A stretch of DNA of 64,000 nucleotides, taken from NCBI GenBank assembly GCA_004802725.1, contig SGPM01000023.1:62001-126000 (forward strand). Direction: 5' to 3'. This document shows, in pieces, positions 35,489-48,139 of this stretch. Origin of the DNA: Antrodiella citrinella. Its lineage: Eukaryota > Basidiomycota > Agaricomycetes > Polyporales > Steccherinaceae. The notes under the pieces were generated by a model, which worked only from the letters and a program-made list of their open reading frames with translations, was not told the origin of the DNA and did no database searches. Positions within the stretch are counted from its first letter, which is position 1, and the number at the start of each line of letters is the position of its first letter. The position numbers and the translations under genes were made by a program.

Positions 35489-36626
35489 ATGGTCCTTCCA
35501 CAATGGATATCAATAGTGGCGTCGGTCGGAATGGCTGTCGGTCCACCGCTGGTGTACACGGATCAGGCGTATTCAATAGTCAAGAAACAGTGCGTACTAT
35601 TATTGAGGGGATATCAAGTTATTGAGAGTCTGACTTGACGTTGACAGAGACTCGACTGGGTTCTCGCGTGACGTCTGTGCTATTTTGTGTGCTATCTTCC
35701 GTGTACCAATGCGTGCACTACTAATACGAGGCTGCGGTGGAACAGGCTGTTGGCAAATATCACTCGGTGTTTCTTCTGGTTAGGAGAACACTTTGAATTC
35801 GCGCTGCTTTTCCAGTCGCTGTTTATGATTGTGGCTCAGGTGCGTGGGTCATGTTATGTGAGTTGTTACTCACAAGCTCACGACCTTTGTGTAGCTTGTT
35901 TTGTTGCATATATGTGTCAAGTTTCGTCCACGCACAAGTCCGGAGAGCATGGGGCTGTCGTCCAGACCGTTTTCATTCTGGCAGTGGCCAAACTACACGC
36001 AGTACATCGAATTTCAGGCTGGGTTCATGTGAGTCACTTGTTCGGTATCGAGTTCTCTGTGGTTGACCCATCGTATAGATTGTTGCAGTCCATCCTCTTC
36101 CTCATATTTGGACGTTCCGACATCTATGTCTGGATCCTCGGTTTCGTAGCCCTAGGATTGGAGAGCACGCTTCCCATTCCTCAGCTGATCAGGTTCGTGT
36201 TTCCTTCTGGTGAAATGCTCTACCCATCTGACATCACCCTTCTAGCAACTATAAGCAACGGTCTCTGTATGGTTTCCGAATGTCAACTTTACTTGGTTGG
36301 CTTGGAGGAGACAGTTTCAAGTAAGACATGCCCTTCGTAGACTATTCAATGTCTGACATCTCCTCAGGACAGTGTACTTTTTCCTCCAAGGTTCCCCGCT
36401 ACAATTCAAGATTTGCGCAATCTTCCAGCTCTCTATCGATGTCGGTAAGTGTATTCGCTGTCGGGTGGCAATGCTGTCTACTGACGTGTACACGAGCCAT
36501 TGTTATTCAGCGTTTATACTACGGGAACGGCATACCAGCGAACGCAGCATCAGAGGCAGAGGATCTGGAACAGGCATTGTCATTGGCAGAGGAGTAGAAA
36601 ACATATCCCAGTGTGTAGGGTTTTAG
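35489..36626 (+). CDS. PQ-loop repeat membrane protein (SLC66A2/Any1-like)
   Basis: Seven-helix membrane protein. Start MVLPQWISIVASVGM at 35489. First PQ-like repeat: VGPPLVYTDQAYSIVKK then DSTGFSRDVCAI. Second repeat: LESTLPIPQLISNYKQRS then LYGFRMSTLLGWLGGDSFKT, with the Pro-Gln pair intact. The middle contains FWLGEHFEFALLFQSLFMI and WQWPNYTQYIEFQ. The C-terminus is basic and cytosolic. About eight exons; the last intron (after the ATCGATGTCG joint) is a multiple of three and stop-free, so unspliced RNA stays open. Relatives are human PQLC1/SLC66A2 and yeast Any1, linked to lipid flipping and endosome-Golgi membranes. A lysosomal amino-acid exporter of the PQLC2 type is less likely because of the ESTLPIPQL context. 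Confidence 0.85.
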
Positions 36627-36879
36627 AAAAGCTAAATATACTGGAAAGAGTCATGGAGCAGTCTGTCCGATTCAGATGGTATCTACAGAACGATTTGCAA
36701 AGATGAGCAGCGGTGTGTATGGTATACTTTACGATATGCTATGGCGACAGGAAGCGGAATAAGAAAAGATTAGGAGCGCAAAGGAACGGAAGCATGAATG
36801 CAGCGGTCATCAAGAAATGGATGCGAGCAGGAGTTGCTCAGTTGCGGTTTCACGGGCACACAATTGCAGACGGGTCTTC
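36627..36879. other. Convergent 3' region
   Basis: 253 bp between the stops of the PQ-loop (+) and heat-shock (-) genes; holds both 3' UTRs. Confidence 0.5.
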
Positions 36880-38327
36880 TCACAACGCGAGCTCCTGCGG
36901 AGGCTCGTACGGGATCGGCGTTCCACAAGGGATCCGGAGGATGAGGATGCCATCCTCCATGACGATTTCGATGTCCCCGGGCTGCAGACGATGTCAATCA
37001 AGATCACAAACATATAACAGGCATCGAGACGTACCTTCGTGTCAGGCGGAACGACGACAACTCTCCTGTATTCGCCGAATTTTCGTTCCCGCACAGCGTA
37101 CCCTGACACGGACGACATCATGGGGTTGATTCGACCACTAATGGTTACTTGACGCACACGACTGTAGGGGCACACGCTCAGGTTGATCTTCAAGTCGGAC
37201 TTCTTCACACCGGGGAGTTCAAGCATGGCTGTCATCTGGTTGGTCCCTGCGTCGTAGTGGACGTCCGTGCGTATATTGTATGGACGCGAGACTGGAGCCG
37301 ACAAGTCTTGCTGGACGGGTGGAGGAATTGCAACTTGTGGAATGGTGGGAAAAGAGAAGTCGTCCGCAGCTAGTATTTGAGGCGTGGTCACTGGCGCTAC
37401 CGGAGTCGGGGCGGAAGCAGGAGTGACAACAGATCTTGGGGATGTAGCTTCAGGACTAGTAGCAAAAAGAAACAAGAGAACGGTTGGAACATGCAGACAC
37501 TCGCTCAGCGACCCCCTCAGAAGGCGTGAAACGCACCTAGTGGCAGCGTCAACAGCAGGTACACTACCGCCGCTCACACTTCGCTGCTGCATCTGACTCG
37601 GGCCAGAGGCACCCTGATTCACTCTCCAGCTGTGCTCAGCAGGACACGAAGCCCGTGATGTACCCCAACCTGACCCAACCATCGGCATCACACGCACGAG
37701 AGCGCTGTCTGAGCCTACACCCAACCGAACCGGTCGCTCATGTACATCCCCATGACGCGACGGCTCACTGCCCTCGCCCTCACCAGGACGAAAGCCAGCC
37801 TGTGATCTCAGACCACGCGAAGACGAAGGTCCCGCCCCATCAGACGAACGTCTATAGGGATGGGAGGAGGATTGCCCATGCTGTCGCGACCCATGCGGGA
37901 CGCGACTAGGCCCGAGCGACGTCGCGGTGCTCGGGCGTGACTGATCAACAGAGACACGTAACGAGGTCGCTCTGCGAGACGAAGAGCGCGTAGAAGACCT
38001 CGGCGGGTTCTCCTCCTTCTGCTGGAAGTGAGACTCATCGATGTTATCAAACCGAAATTGACTGGGAGGGACACGTTCTTGAAGCTGAATGGTGTGATGT
38101 GCTTGAAACGTCGCTGTTGGTGGCGCTGCTGTTGGCGGATGCTGATGGACTGGTTCTGGTGCTGGGACTTGCTGAGCTTGAGGATGAAGGGGCATGTTTT
38201 GCTGAAGGGCTTCGGGCGAGATGCTTGCACTTGCCAGAGTTGTTGGGTCGTCGATATCCCATGGATAGGGCATCGGTGTTGGAGGATTTGAATAGTCCAT
38301 GTATTGCTGCTGGAAGGGAAATGACAT
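36880..38327 (-). CDS. Small heat-shock protein (Hsp20/alpha-crystallin) with long disordered N-terminus
   Basis: The C-terminal alpha-crystallin domain is clear: YNIRTDVHYDAGTNQM, MLELPGVKKSDLKINL, VTISGRINPM, YAVRERKFGEYRRVVVVP, then after an intron PGDIEIVMEDGILILRIP and a short tail ending PPQELAL. The I-x-I-like IPCGTPIP follows the last strand. Before it lie about 300 residues rich in Pro, Gln, Ser and Arg (QPAPEPVHQHPP-like and SSSRRATSLR regions), far longer than in usual small Hsps of 150-220 residues. An intron (ACTAG/GTGCGT to CTACTAG) sits in the linker. Start chosen at 38327 (MSFPFQQQYMDYSN): a TATA box at 38397-38404 would put the transcript start near the upstream ATG at 38366, leaving no leader. 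ATP-independent holdase function is known for the family. Confidence 0.88.
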
Positions 38328-38940
38328 TGAGCAGAAACTCTCCAATGAGGGTAAGGAGGAGAGCATGATGGGTACACAAATTTCCGCGTCGCGCCCTTTA
38401 TATACGGCTCTCAGGGCGTGGGCGTCGGGCGGTGCCGAATCATTGTTCGCGACCTTGTGACTCCGGCAGGAACCCGTGATCGCTCGGTATTTCCATTTTA
38501 GGCCACCGACGCGTCGGGATTTACAACACGTGTGAACGCGTCTATTGTTATCCCGTGATCGAAATGCTCTGATTGGCTACAATGCGTCCCCTTTACCTCA
38601 CCCCGACGTCTCGCGCTCCGCGTCCTAGTCACCTACGCCCGCTTGTCACCATTCGCACATCGCACCCGACGCCCGCCGTGCACTCCTTTTACATAAATTG
38701 TGCCGGAACACGTCTTATCTCTCTCTCCTGGTCAATGTTCGGACTTAGTTCAGTAATGAGGATACTGTGTTGTAACCAAAGTACCAGCAACTACGCTCAC
38801 GTGTACTAATGTACAACAATGACAACTTGAGTACCCATCTACATGTAAAGTGCCGCAGTGATTGAATTGTATTCAGAAGTGGAGTGGAGGTGTAGAAACA
38901 AGATGATCGAGGATGAGACGACGACAAAATACAAACAAAA
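38328..38940. other. Promoter of small heat-shock gene and 3' end of P450
   Basis: 613 bp between two minus-strand genes. Apart from the TATA and CCAAT boxes no gene is seen; an ORF at 38573-38809 (+) has no features. Confidence 0.5.
38397..38404 (-). promoter_or_regulatory. TATA box of the small heat-shock gene
   Basis: TATATAAA on the minus strand, 70 bp upstream of the chosen ATG. A CCAAT box lies farther up (38572-38576 on the minus strand). I could not see a perfect nGAAnnTTCn heat-shock element. Confidence 0.65.
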
Positions 38941-40866
38941 TCATGTCGTCCTCCTCTTCATGCCGACCTTGCACTCGACCGGTTTCCTCAGGAAACCTTC
39001 CACGGTATCAAACTTGCGACAAGATGTCAGAAAGCGTTATGAGCGCACGTAGGTCATTGAGTACTCACATGGTGGTCACGCTCCTCCATAACGAACTCAT
39101 ACCGACGGAAGATGGACGCGATGATAATGAGCAACTCCATGCTCGCAAGGTTGCGACCCACGCAGCTCCTGGGGCCGAACGAGAAAGGATTGAACGTCTT
39201 CTGAATGTCGACCTTGTCTTGTTCGAACCACCTCTCCGGCCTGAACTCATTCACGTCCTCGCCCCAAATGGCGGGGTCCCTATGAATAGTGTATGTTGGC
39301 ACACTGAGACAGGTCCCTTCCGGGAACGTTCTACCGCAGACCGTCAGACCACCTGGAGGAACAAGTCGGGGCAGCCCGACGCCGGATGTGGCGTGCAACC
39401 GAAGGGACTCGTTGATGACCGCTTCGAGGTAAGTCAGAGCTTTGGTCGACTGGAAAGTCGTGACTGGGTCGTCTTCATTACCCAGGGCTTCGTCGAGCTC
39501 TTTCTGCAACTTGCCTTGGACGCGGGGTGTGTGGGCGAGATAGTACGTGATCGCGCAGGATGAGCTGTCAAAACAGAAGGAATGTTAGCTGCAACGTAAG
39601 ACGTGAGCATACATAAGCACTGACTTGGACGTCGTGTCAGACCCTGCTATTAGTTGTGTCAACGCTTCCGCGGTCAGCTCTTCCTTGCTCATAGGCTTTC
39701 CTTCGTCATCCTTTGCTTCCTGCAACTTGCTCAGCAAATCGCGCCTGTCGGTTGGTGTCTTCAGACGCTGCGAGATCGCCGCGATAGCAATACCGGCCAG
39801 ACTCTTGACTGCTTTCTGACCTTTGTTGAACCAGGGAAGCCACTTCACGTAGGGTCGCACCCAGGGCGGAAGCACACCCATAGACGCGGAATACGTCCCC
39901 CGGTCGTTGATCACTTGCACAGCAGGTAGGTATTCGATCTCGAGCTTGTCGTCCGCACCGTACCCTGCCATTGCATCCTTGTGAGACATAGCTACTGGGG
40001 CGGCATCTCTGCAAGACTGCAGCATGCCAAAAGCAGCCCCAAACGCGAGGTCGCCTAACGGAACCAAGTATTGGCATCTTGCGATGCAGAAGAAGGGAAT
40101 GATAACTCACCAATAATATCGAACGCGAGATAGTTGTACCACGGCAAACAGTCAAACCATACCCTCCCGTCGCGTCCAGACCAACCCCCTTCGCCGTCGT
40201 TGCCGTTCAATCCCTTCGCGCCTTGCTCACACAGCCTGTCCCAGTGCTTGAACAGTTGGGCAACATACAAGCGCACGTGTGGCTCGAACTCCAGGACACT
40301 CTTCTGGGAGAAGATATGTGACACTATCTTGCGCTTTCGCGCGTGCTCGGGCCTAGATCGCGTGTTGAATAGTCCACGTTGGATGGAGACGAAGGCATCG
40401 TAGAAGTCGGACTTCAGCGAGCCATTTCCATGTGCATAAACGAGTTGGAGAGCATCTGGGTCCGCAATAGAGAGATGGTTCGGTGCAATGCGAACAAATT
40501 TGCCTACGTCATTAAGTCAGCAGGGTTATGACAACGGTTACGATTTGATCCATAGCACCCATGAAAGCGCGCAAGCAATACAAAACTTGCTCGGACCTAC
40601 ACAACCAGAGTCACAAGATACAGATATAGAGGACAATGCTTACCGTATTTTTGATGCATCTCGTGCACGACTTCCGAACGATGCCCCATCGCAGCGACGT
40701 GTCCCAGCCATAGGTCGGTGAACCTGGCCAAGAAAGGGCCAGGATATGCGCGAATAGCATGTGGGTCCAGCAAATATGGTATGACGTGACCGAGCACAAC
40801 GAGGGACACGGCAATGTAGACCAGCGACGCGAAGTCAAGGCCTAGGAGAGACCCTAGAAGACTCAT
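38941..40866 (-). CDS. CYP53: Cytochrome P450 of the CYP53 family (benzoate 4-monooxygenase)
   Basis: Haem enzyme that para-hydroxylates benzoate in fungi, a detoxification and aromatic-degradation step. Start MSLLGSLLGLDFASLVYI at 40866 gives an N-terminal membrane anchor. Diagnostic CYP53 stretches are present: HGNGSLKSDFYDAFVSIQRG, then LFNTRSRPEHARKRKIVSH, the WYNYLAFDIIGDLAFGAAFG block, the I-helix AGSDTTSK, ESLRLH (ExxR), VPTYTIHRDPAIWG and the haem loop FSFGPRSCVGR with its Cys ligand. The last exon adds EGFLRKPVECKVGMKRR before the stop at 38941-38943, matching the end of known CYP53 proteins. At least five introns of usual size. Needs a P450 reductase encoded elsewhere. No other aromatic-degradation gene is adjacent, so no cluster is suggested. 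Confidence 0.93.
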
Positions 40867-41262
40867 TCTGGTTGAGGGGATGAGGAAGATGGGTCACTCG
40901 GCAGTTGTCTGCACAGCGCACCTTCTGGTATTCCTAGCACAAGATGAGTTGAAGACGTCCCCTCGATAAAGTCCACAGGCTTTGATTGACTATGCGCACG
41001 CAGAGTAGAGACTCTGATGTGCAGAGACCGGGAGGAAGGTGATGAAAAGGTAGGTGTGAAGCTTCATTTTAAGTATCACGCCCAGCCGTAAGCGACTGTG
41101 GCTGAAGTAATAATGGCGCAGTCATACATAGCTTCGTGGGGTACAAGTACGTTGCAAGTAAGTTACGCCTGTTTGAACGGGTGCATGATCCGAAGTGTCG
41201 TCCGTGTTAAGATTCTAGCAACTACTTCCGAGTCCTGGGGGTTCGCTGAATCGCTCGGGGGG

Positions 41263-41284
41263 TTTCAGCGCGCTAGCGCTGAAA
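41263..41284. repeat. Inverted repeat with 8-bp arms
   Basis: TTTCAGCG (41263-41270) and CGCTGAAA (41277-41284) flank CGCTAG. Confidence 0.7.
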
Positions 41285-41367
41285 TCAAATGCTTTGTCGG
41301 TCGTCGGAGGACGCCCCTGATGAGCCCCTCAGGCCTCAGTACATAGGTTCCCCATAAGTGTTACGTG

Positions 41368-41530
41368 CACTAATTAGGGTCGGTGCGTCTACTAGGGTCG
41401 ACCTTCCGGCAGGGTCCTTAATACTTATCATACCTGGGGCCGCTAACAAAGGGTTGGGGCGTCTAAAAGGTCGAGTCCTGACATACCTGGGGGGCGCTAA
41501 AGAGGGTCAGGGCGTTTAAAAGGGTCGACC
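41368..41530 (+). repeat. Degenerate direct repeat, three copies of about 35 bp
   Basis: Copies start at 41368, 41441 and 41495. Shared order: CACTAA or CGCTAA, a GGGT block, then GCGTCTA or GCGTTTA and (A)GGGTCGA or AGGTCGA. The last two copies also share CATACCTGGGG just before them, making a unit of about 54 bp. Confidence 0.6.
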
Positions 41531-41995
41531 CTCCAAAAAGGGAGGGACCCACGGGACCTCAAATTCAAAACTCTGAGTGTACGGTGCGGGTTTGCACGGG
41601 GGAAGCGCCCGTCGCTCAGAGGGCAGCGAAGGGGGGCGGCCGTTGCCGGTTTGCGAAAAGGCCCTGGGCGGAAATTAGCGCCGTCTACGGCGGCGAATAA
41701 CCCGAAAGGTTTGTGCGCAGAAACAAATCAGAATCGTTGCGAACGCGATGTCAGAGTGGGTGTGGAACAGGTTTTTGAAAGTGCATGTATGTCCAAAATA
41801 TGAAAACATGATCGCAGGGGTCGTGAGGACACTGCGACCAGCGTTGGGCGTCTGTGGATGTAGAGTCGAGTAAACACGCCCAAACGCAAACTCATCATCA
41901 TCTCTCTCTAATTCCTACGTTTACCTCCTCCCTTACTGTACGCTGCCTGAGCAGCATATCAACGCCGGCAGGATCGTCGTACCCATCATCTCATC

Positions 41996-44900
41996 ATGGA
42001 TGCCTCAAAACCCATTGCGTTCTGCGAGCACCTCCAGCTTTCTAGTCTGGGTGTGCAACCCGCTTCCATTTCGTTCCAAGTACGTGTCGTTCGCAGCTCA
42101 CGCTCTTTCTTTCTGAAATCCTAACGGCGCATCACAAACGCAGACTTTGACCTTGGAATCGGACCACTTCATTTGTGTACGGGAGAAAGTCAACGAGCAG
42201 AACCAGGTCGTCATTGTCGACCTCGCCGACGCTAACAATGTGCTGCGGAGACCTATCACGGCCGATTCAGCCATCATGCATCCTCACAAGAAGATTTTGG
42301 CATTGAAAGGTACTTGGGAGTGTTGTTGACGTGATTTGGGGGGTCTCATGGACGTGTTTCCACAGCTGGCCGAACACTTCAGATATTCAACATTGAGCTC
42401 AAGCAGAAGGTCAAATCGCATGTTAATGATTCAGACGTCGTGTTCTGGAAGTGGATATCAGACGAAACTCTCGGTATGGTGACGGACACTGCGGTCTACC
42501 ACTGGTCCATCTCGGATACTACCTCGCCGCCGCAGAAGATCTTCGACAGGCACCCTACCCTTGTTGGAGCACAGATCATCAACTACCGCGCCAGTGCCGA
42601 TGAGAAGTGGCTTGTCTTGGTCGGTATTGCGGGGAACACTACAAACCCATCGGCGTTCAAGGTCAAGGGCGCGATGCAGCTCTACAGCAGGGAGAGGGGT
42701 GTCAGTCAGCCGATTGAGGGTCACGCGGCTGCGTTTGCAGAAGTGAAGTTGGAAGGGCACCAGAATGTTACGAAGCTCTTTTCCTTTGCTATCAGGACAG
42801 GTAATGGTGCAAAGGTATGTCGTTCGCTTTCCTTACATGCAAATCACACATTCATATCAACTACCATAGCTGCATGTTGTTGAGATCGACCACGCTGCCC
42901 CAGATCCGCCTTTCACGAAGAAGGCTGTCGACGTGTACTTCCCTCCGGAGGCCACCAACGACTTCCCAGTCGCTATGCAAGTCTCAAAGAAGCACGGCAT
43001 CGTCTATCTGGTCACCAAGTACGGCTTCATTCACCTATACGACTTGGAGTCGGGCGCATGTCTCTACATGAACCGTATCTCCGGCGAGACAATATTTGTC
43101 ACCGCGGAACACGAAGCTACGAACGGTATCATCGGCGTCAACAAGAAGGGTCAAGTCTTGAGTGTGAACGTGGACGACCAGACTGTCATTCCTTACATCT
43201 TGACAACGCTTAACAACACGGAGCTTGCGTTTAAGCTGGCCAGCCGAGCAAACCTTCCGGGTGCCGATGATCTCTACATAAAGCAGTACCAGCAGCTTTT
43301 CCAAAGTGGTCAATTCAGTGAAGCGGCGAAGATTGCAGCCAGCTCGCCTAGAGTGAGTACTCGCGGCCTACTTTCTACATTGACGTACACTCAATATGAT
43401 GACAGGGCATTCTCCGCACGGCACAAGTCATCGAGTCCTTCAAATCTGCCCCTGCCCCTCCCGGTGGACTTTCTCCCATTCTGCAATACTTTGGTATTCT
43501 TTTGGAGAAGGGTGAACTGAACCATTTGGAGTCCGTCGAGCTTGCGCGTCCAGTGCTGCAACAAGGCCGGAAGCAGCTGCTTGAGAAATGGCTGAAGGAG
43601 AACAAGGTGAATATCCTGAGTTACTTGTGGCCAGCCCAATGCTAACGAATCTCTCAGTTGACGTGCAGCGAGGAACTTGGTGACATTGTACGCCTCCATG
43701 ATATGACTCTCGCTCTGAGTGTCTACTTGCGGGCAAACGTGCCAAGTAAGGTCATTGCTTGCTTCGCTGAGACCGGCCAAATCGACAAGATTGTGCTGTA
43801 CTGCAAGAAGGTTGGATACACTCCGGACTTCATTGGTCTGTTGCAACACGTCATGCGCACGAACCCGGAGAAGGGTGCTGAGTTCGCCTCTCAGCTTGTG
43901 AACGATGAAGGTGGACCTATGGTCGAGGTGGAGAAGGTGAGTCTGTTTGTAGCAGCATAGATTGACGGGATCTAACGGCTCTCGTCACAACAGGTTGTCG
44001 ACATCTTTATGTCGCAGAACATGATCCAGCCCGCTACCTCGTTCTTGCTCGATGCCCTCAAGGAGAACAAGCCGGAGCAAGCACATCTTCAGACTCGCTT
44101 GTTGGAGATGAACTTGGTCCACGCACCTCAAGTCGCAGATGCCATTCTTGGTAATGAGATGTTCACCCACTACGATCGTCCTCGCATTGCCAATCTGTGT
44201 GAGAAGGCCGGCCTTATGCAACGTGTACGTCGATCCTCTTCCATGATGTATGGGCATGATTTGACAAAGATGTCTAGGCTTTGGAACACTATGAAGATCT
44301 CGCCGACATCAAGCGCGTAATTGTCCACACCAGTGTCTTCCAGATCGACGTAAGTAACTTCTGGATACAATATGGCGATCACATCTAACTTTTCACGTGC
44401 AGTGGCTCGTCAACTACTTCAGCAGATTGACCACCGAACAATCCATGGCTTGCATGCAGGAGATGCTCCGTATCAACATCCGCCAGAATTTACAAGTCGT
44501 CATTCAGATTGCGACGAAGTACTCGGACATCCTCGGACCCGTCAAGCTCATTGAGATGTTTGAGTCATTCAAGACTTCCGAAGGTCTCTACTACTACCTC
44601 GGGTCCATCGTCAATCTGAGCCAGGATGCGGAGGTTCACTTTAAGTACATCCAGGCCGCTACACGCACTGGCCAGATTCGGGAGGTCGAGCGCATCTGTC
44701 GCGAGAGCAACTACTACAACCCGGAGAAGGTCAAGAACTTCCTTAAGGAAGCCAAGCTCTCTGATCAGCTTCCCCTCATCATCGTCTGTGACCGCTTCGA
44801 CTTCGTCCACGATTTGGTCCTGTACCTGTACCAGAACGGCCTCACCAACTTCATCGAGGTCTACGTCCAGCGGGTCAATTCCGTCAGGACGCCCCAGGTC

Positions 44901-47900
44901 ATCGGCGGATTGCTTGATGTCGACTGCGACGAAACCACTATCAAGTCATTGCTCGCATCCGTCCCCGGAAACTTTGCCATTGACGAACTGGTGCACGAGG
45001 TCGAGGTCAGGAACAGGCTGAAGTTGATTCTCCCTTGGTTGGAGGCCCGTGTACAAGCCGGAAGCCAGGATGCCGCCGTATTCAACGCCGTCGCCAAGAT
45101 CTACATCGACAGCAACAACAACCCCGAGATCTTCCTCAAGGAGAACAACGTGGGTAGTTCATCTTCACTTGTATGCGCTTACTTATTCGTGTCTGTTAGC
45201 TATATGAGCCTTTGGTCGTCGGAAAGTTCTGCGAGGCCCGCGATCCTTACTTGGCGTACATTGCGTACGCTAAGGGTTTCTGCGATGATGAGCTTATTTC
45301 CATTACGAATGACAACTCCATGTTCAAGCAGCAGGCTCGTTACCTTGTTAAGCGTCGTCAACCCGAGCTCTGGGCGCAAGTGCTCGTCGGCGACAACATC
45401 CACCGCCGTCAGCTCATTGACCAGGTGAGGCTGTCGCCTATATGAAATAACAGCAAATCATCTGACAGTTTGGCGTAACAGATCGTTGCCACCGCTCTCC
45501 CCGAGTGCACTGACCCCGATGATGTCTCGGTCACTGTCAAGGCTTTCTTGTCGGCAGACCTCCCCATTGAGCTCATCGAGTTGCTCGAGAAGATCATCTT
45601 GGAGCCGTCGCCCTTCAGCGAGAACCGGAACTTGCAGAACTTGATGATGCTGACTGCTATTCGTGCCGACAAGGGCAAGGTCGTTGGGTACATCGACAAG
45701 CTGGAGCACTACGACGCTGGGGAGATTGCCAAGATCGCCACTGAGCATGGATTGTACGAGGAGGCTTTCTTGATCTACAAGAAGTACGAGCAGCATGCTA
45801 TGGCCATCAACGTCCTCGTTGAGCACATCGTTTCTCTCGATCGTGGTGTGGACTATGCGAACAAGGTCAACAAACCCGAGGTGTGGAGTAGACTGGCTAA
45901 AGCTCAGCTTGACGGTCTGCGCATCAAGGATGCCATTGGTGAGCTATTTTAGCGATTTTAAATGCTACTCCATTAACGTGTAGTATCCAGACTCATACAT
46001 CAAGGCTGAGGATCCGTCCAATTTCTCCGAAGTCATCGAGATCTCCAATCGGGCCGGCAAGCATGATGACCTCGTGCGGTTCCTCCAGATGGCCAGGAAG
46101 TCCCTTCGCGAGCCCAGGATTGATACTGAGTTGGCGTATGCTTATGCGAAGACCGACCGTCTCCACGACATGGAGGACTTCCTGGGTATGACCAACGTTG
46201 CAGATATCCTGGAGGTGGGAGAGAAGTGTTTCGAGGATGAGCTGTACCAGGCTGCCAAGCTGCTCTTCACGAGCATCTCGAATTGGGCCCGTCTTGCGAC
46301 CACCCTCATCTACCTTGGTGAGAACCAGGGTGCCGTTGAGAGTGCCAGGAAGGCAGGAAACACACAGTACGATTATTGGCTTGATCGTAACCTCTTCATA
46401 TGCTGATGAGATTGTATGTAGGGTTTGGAAGCAGGTTCACGCAGCTTGTTTGGAGAAGGCCGAGTTCAGACTGGCGCAAATTTGCGGTCTCAACATCGTT
46501 GTTCATGCTGTACGTTTCACATTGTTCGTCCTTCGACCTCATTCTGACTGTCTCCGCAGGAGGAGCTCCCCGCCATCGTCCAGCTCTACGAGCGTCGTGG
46601 TCATTTCGATGAAGTGCTGTCGTTGCTCGAGGCTGGTCTTAGCTTGGAGCGGGCGCACATGGGTATCTTCACCGAGCTCGCTATCTTGTACAGCAAGTAC
46701 CGACCCGAGAAGCGTACGTTTGCATTTCACTACTTTCCTACGATCGACTGACCTGATCTATGGTACAGTGATGGAACACTTGAAGCTCTTCGTTTCGCGG
46801 ATCAACATCCCCAAGGTCATCAAAGCTACCGAGCGCGCTCACCTATGGCCCGAGCTGGTTTTCCTGTACATTAAGTATGACGAATTCGTAAGTCAAGCTT
46901 ACCATTGTCCATCTGGGAAAGGTCAATTGATAAGTGCTTACAGGACAACGCTGCTCTTGCTATGATCGAGCGGTCTGCGGATGCATGGGAGCATAACCAG
47001 TTCAAGGACGTCATCGTACGAGTGGCCAACATCGAGATGTATGTTGAGTAGTTGCAAGCTACCACGATTCATTCGCTCACCTTATCTGCTAGTTACTACA
47101 AGTCCCTCTCCTTCTACCTGCAAGAACAACCCAGCCTCCTCACCGATCTCCTTACTGTCCTCATTCCTCGCATTGACCATACCCGTGTTGTGAAGGTGTT
47201 CAGGCAAATTGACCACATCCCTCTTGTTAGGGCGTACCTCATTGCCGTTCAACATGTAAGTTGCAACATACAAGCCGGCATCTCTCATGCTCAAGCCTCA
47301 TTATTATAGCTGAACATTGCTGCTGTCAACGAGGCTTACAACGACCTTCTCATCGAGGAGGAGGATTACAAAACACTCCGGGACTCGATAGACAGCTTCG
47401 ACAACTTCAACAACATTGCATTGGCGCAACGACTAGAGAAGCACGAGTTGCTCGAGTTCCGCCGACTCGCAGCACATCTCTACAAGGTGCGTAAAACCAC
47501 CAGGCATTCTGGTCATTAGCTTACATTTCGGATAAGAAAAATTCGAAGTGGGAAGAGTCTATCGCGCTGTCGAAGCACGACAAGCTGTACAAGGATGCTA
47601 TGGTCACTGCAGCGGTGTCAAACTCAACAGAGGTTACCGAAGACCTATTGACATACTTCGTCGACATCGGCAACAAGGAGTGCTTCGCTGCGCTGCTCTA
47701 TGTCGGATTTGATCTGCTTCGCGCGGACATTGTCGAGGAACTGTCATGGCAGCATGGTCTCAACGACTTCTTCATGCCGTTCAAGCTGCAGAAGCAACGG
47801 TCATTGCTTGACAAGGTCAGTATCTTCGGCTTTGGTGAAATTTAAGCTGTATCTGATCACCGCATATAGATCGCACAGCTAGAGAAGGAGGTTAAGGAGA

Positions 47901-48139
47901 GAGCCCAGAAGGACACCCAGAAGGAGCAGCAGGAGTCGGAGGTTCCTATCATCAACCCTGGCGGATTCGGTGGACGGCTACTGCTGACACAGGGTAACGG
48001 ATTTCCTGGACAAGCGCCACCTATGATGCCTGCTGCGACTGGAATGGGTATGCCACCGGTGCGTTAGGTTCCCTTGAACTCGCCGATCCATCCACTGACT
48101 TGCTGTCTCCAGATGATGACTGGATTTGCAAACTTCTGA
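41996..48139 (+). CDS. CHC1: Clathrin heavy chain
   Basis: Forms the triskelion leg for coats in endocytosis and Golgi-endosome traffic. Start [15 protein letters not shown] at 41996, stop at 48137-48139. Spliced length is about 1,680 residues, the family norm. The N-terminal beta-propeller is complete ([40 protein letters not shown]), followed by the linker and the repeated leg motifs (for example [57 protein letters not shown]). The C-terminal trimerisation region and tail read [17 protein letters not shown] then a Gly/Met/Pro-rich end ([18 protein letters not shown]). Many short introns, mostly in the propeller and C-terminal half; the middle exon from 44397 is long. The promoter side has the pyrimidine-rich leader usual for strong genes. 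Confidence 0.97.

Larger units (their letters stand above)
40867..41995. other. 1.1-kb divergent intergenic region with palindromes
   Basis: Between head-to-head P450 (-) and clathrin (+) genes. Besides promoters it contains a palindrome (41263-41284), a degenerate repeat array (41368-41530), an AGGGTCGACCCT palindrome (41521-41532) and CGCCGT/ACGGCG arms (41679-41692). Base composition is more GC-rich and repetitive than in other spacers. Confidence 0.55.

Noticed and set aside
35341..35625. 94-codon ORF on the + strand
   Set aside because: Overlaps the PQ-loop first exon in another frame; no features.
38328..38366. Upstream in-frame ATG of the small Hsp gene
   Set aside because: Only 31 bp from the TATA box, leaving no room for a transcript leader.
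38941..41995. Aromatic-degradation gene cluster around the P450
   Set aside because: Neighbours are a heat-shock protein and clathrin heavy chain; no other catabolic gene is present.
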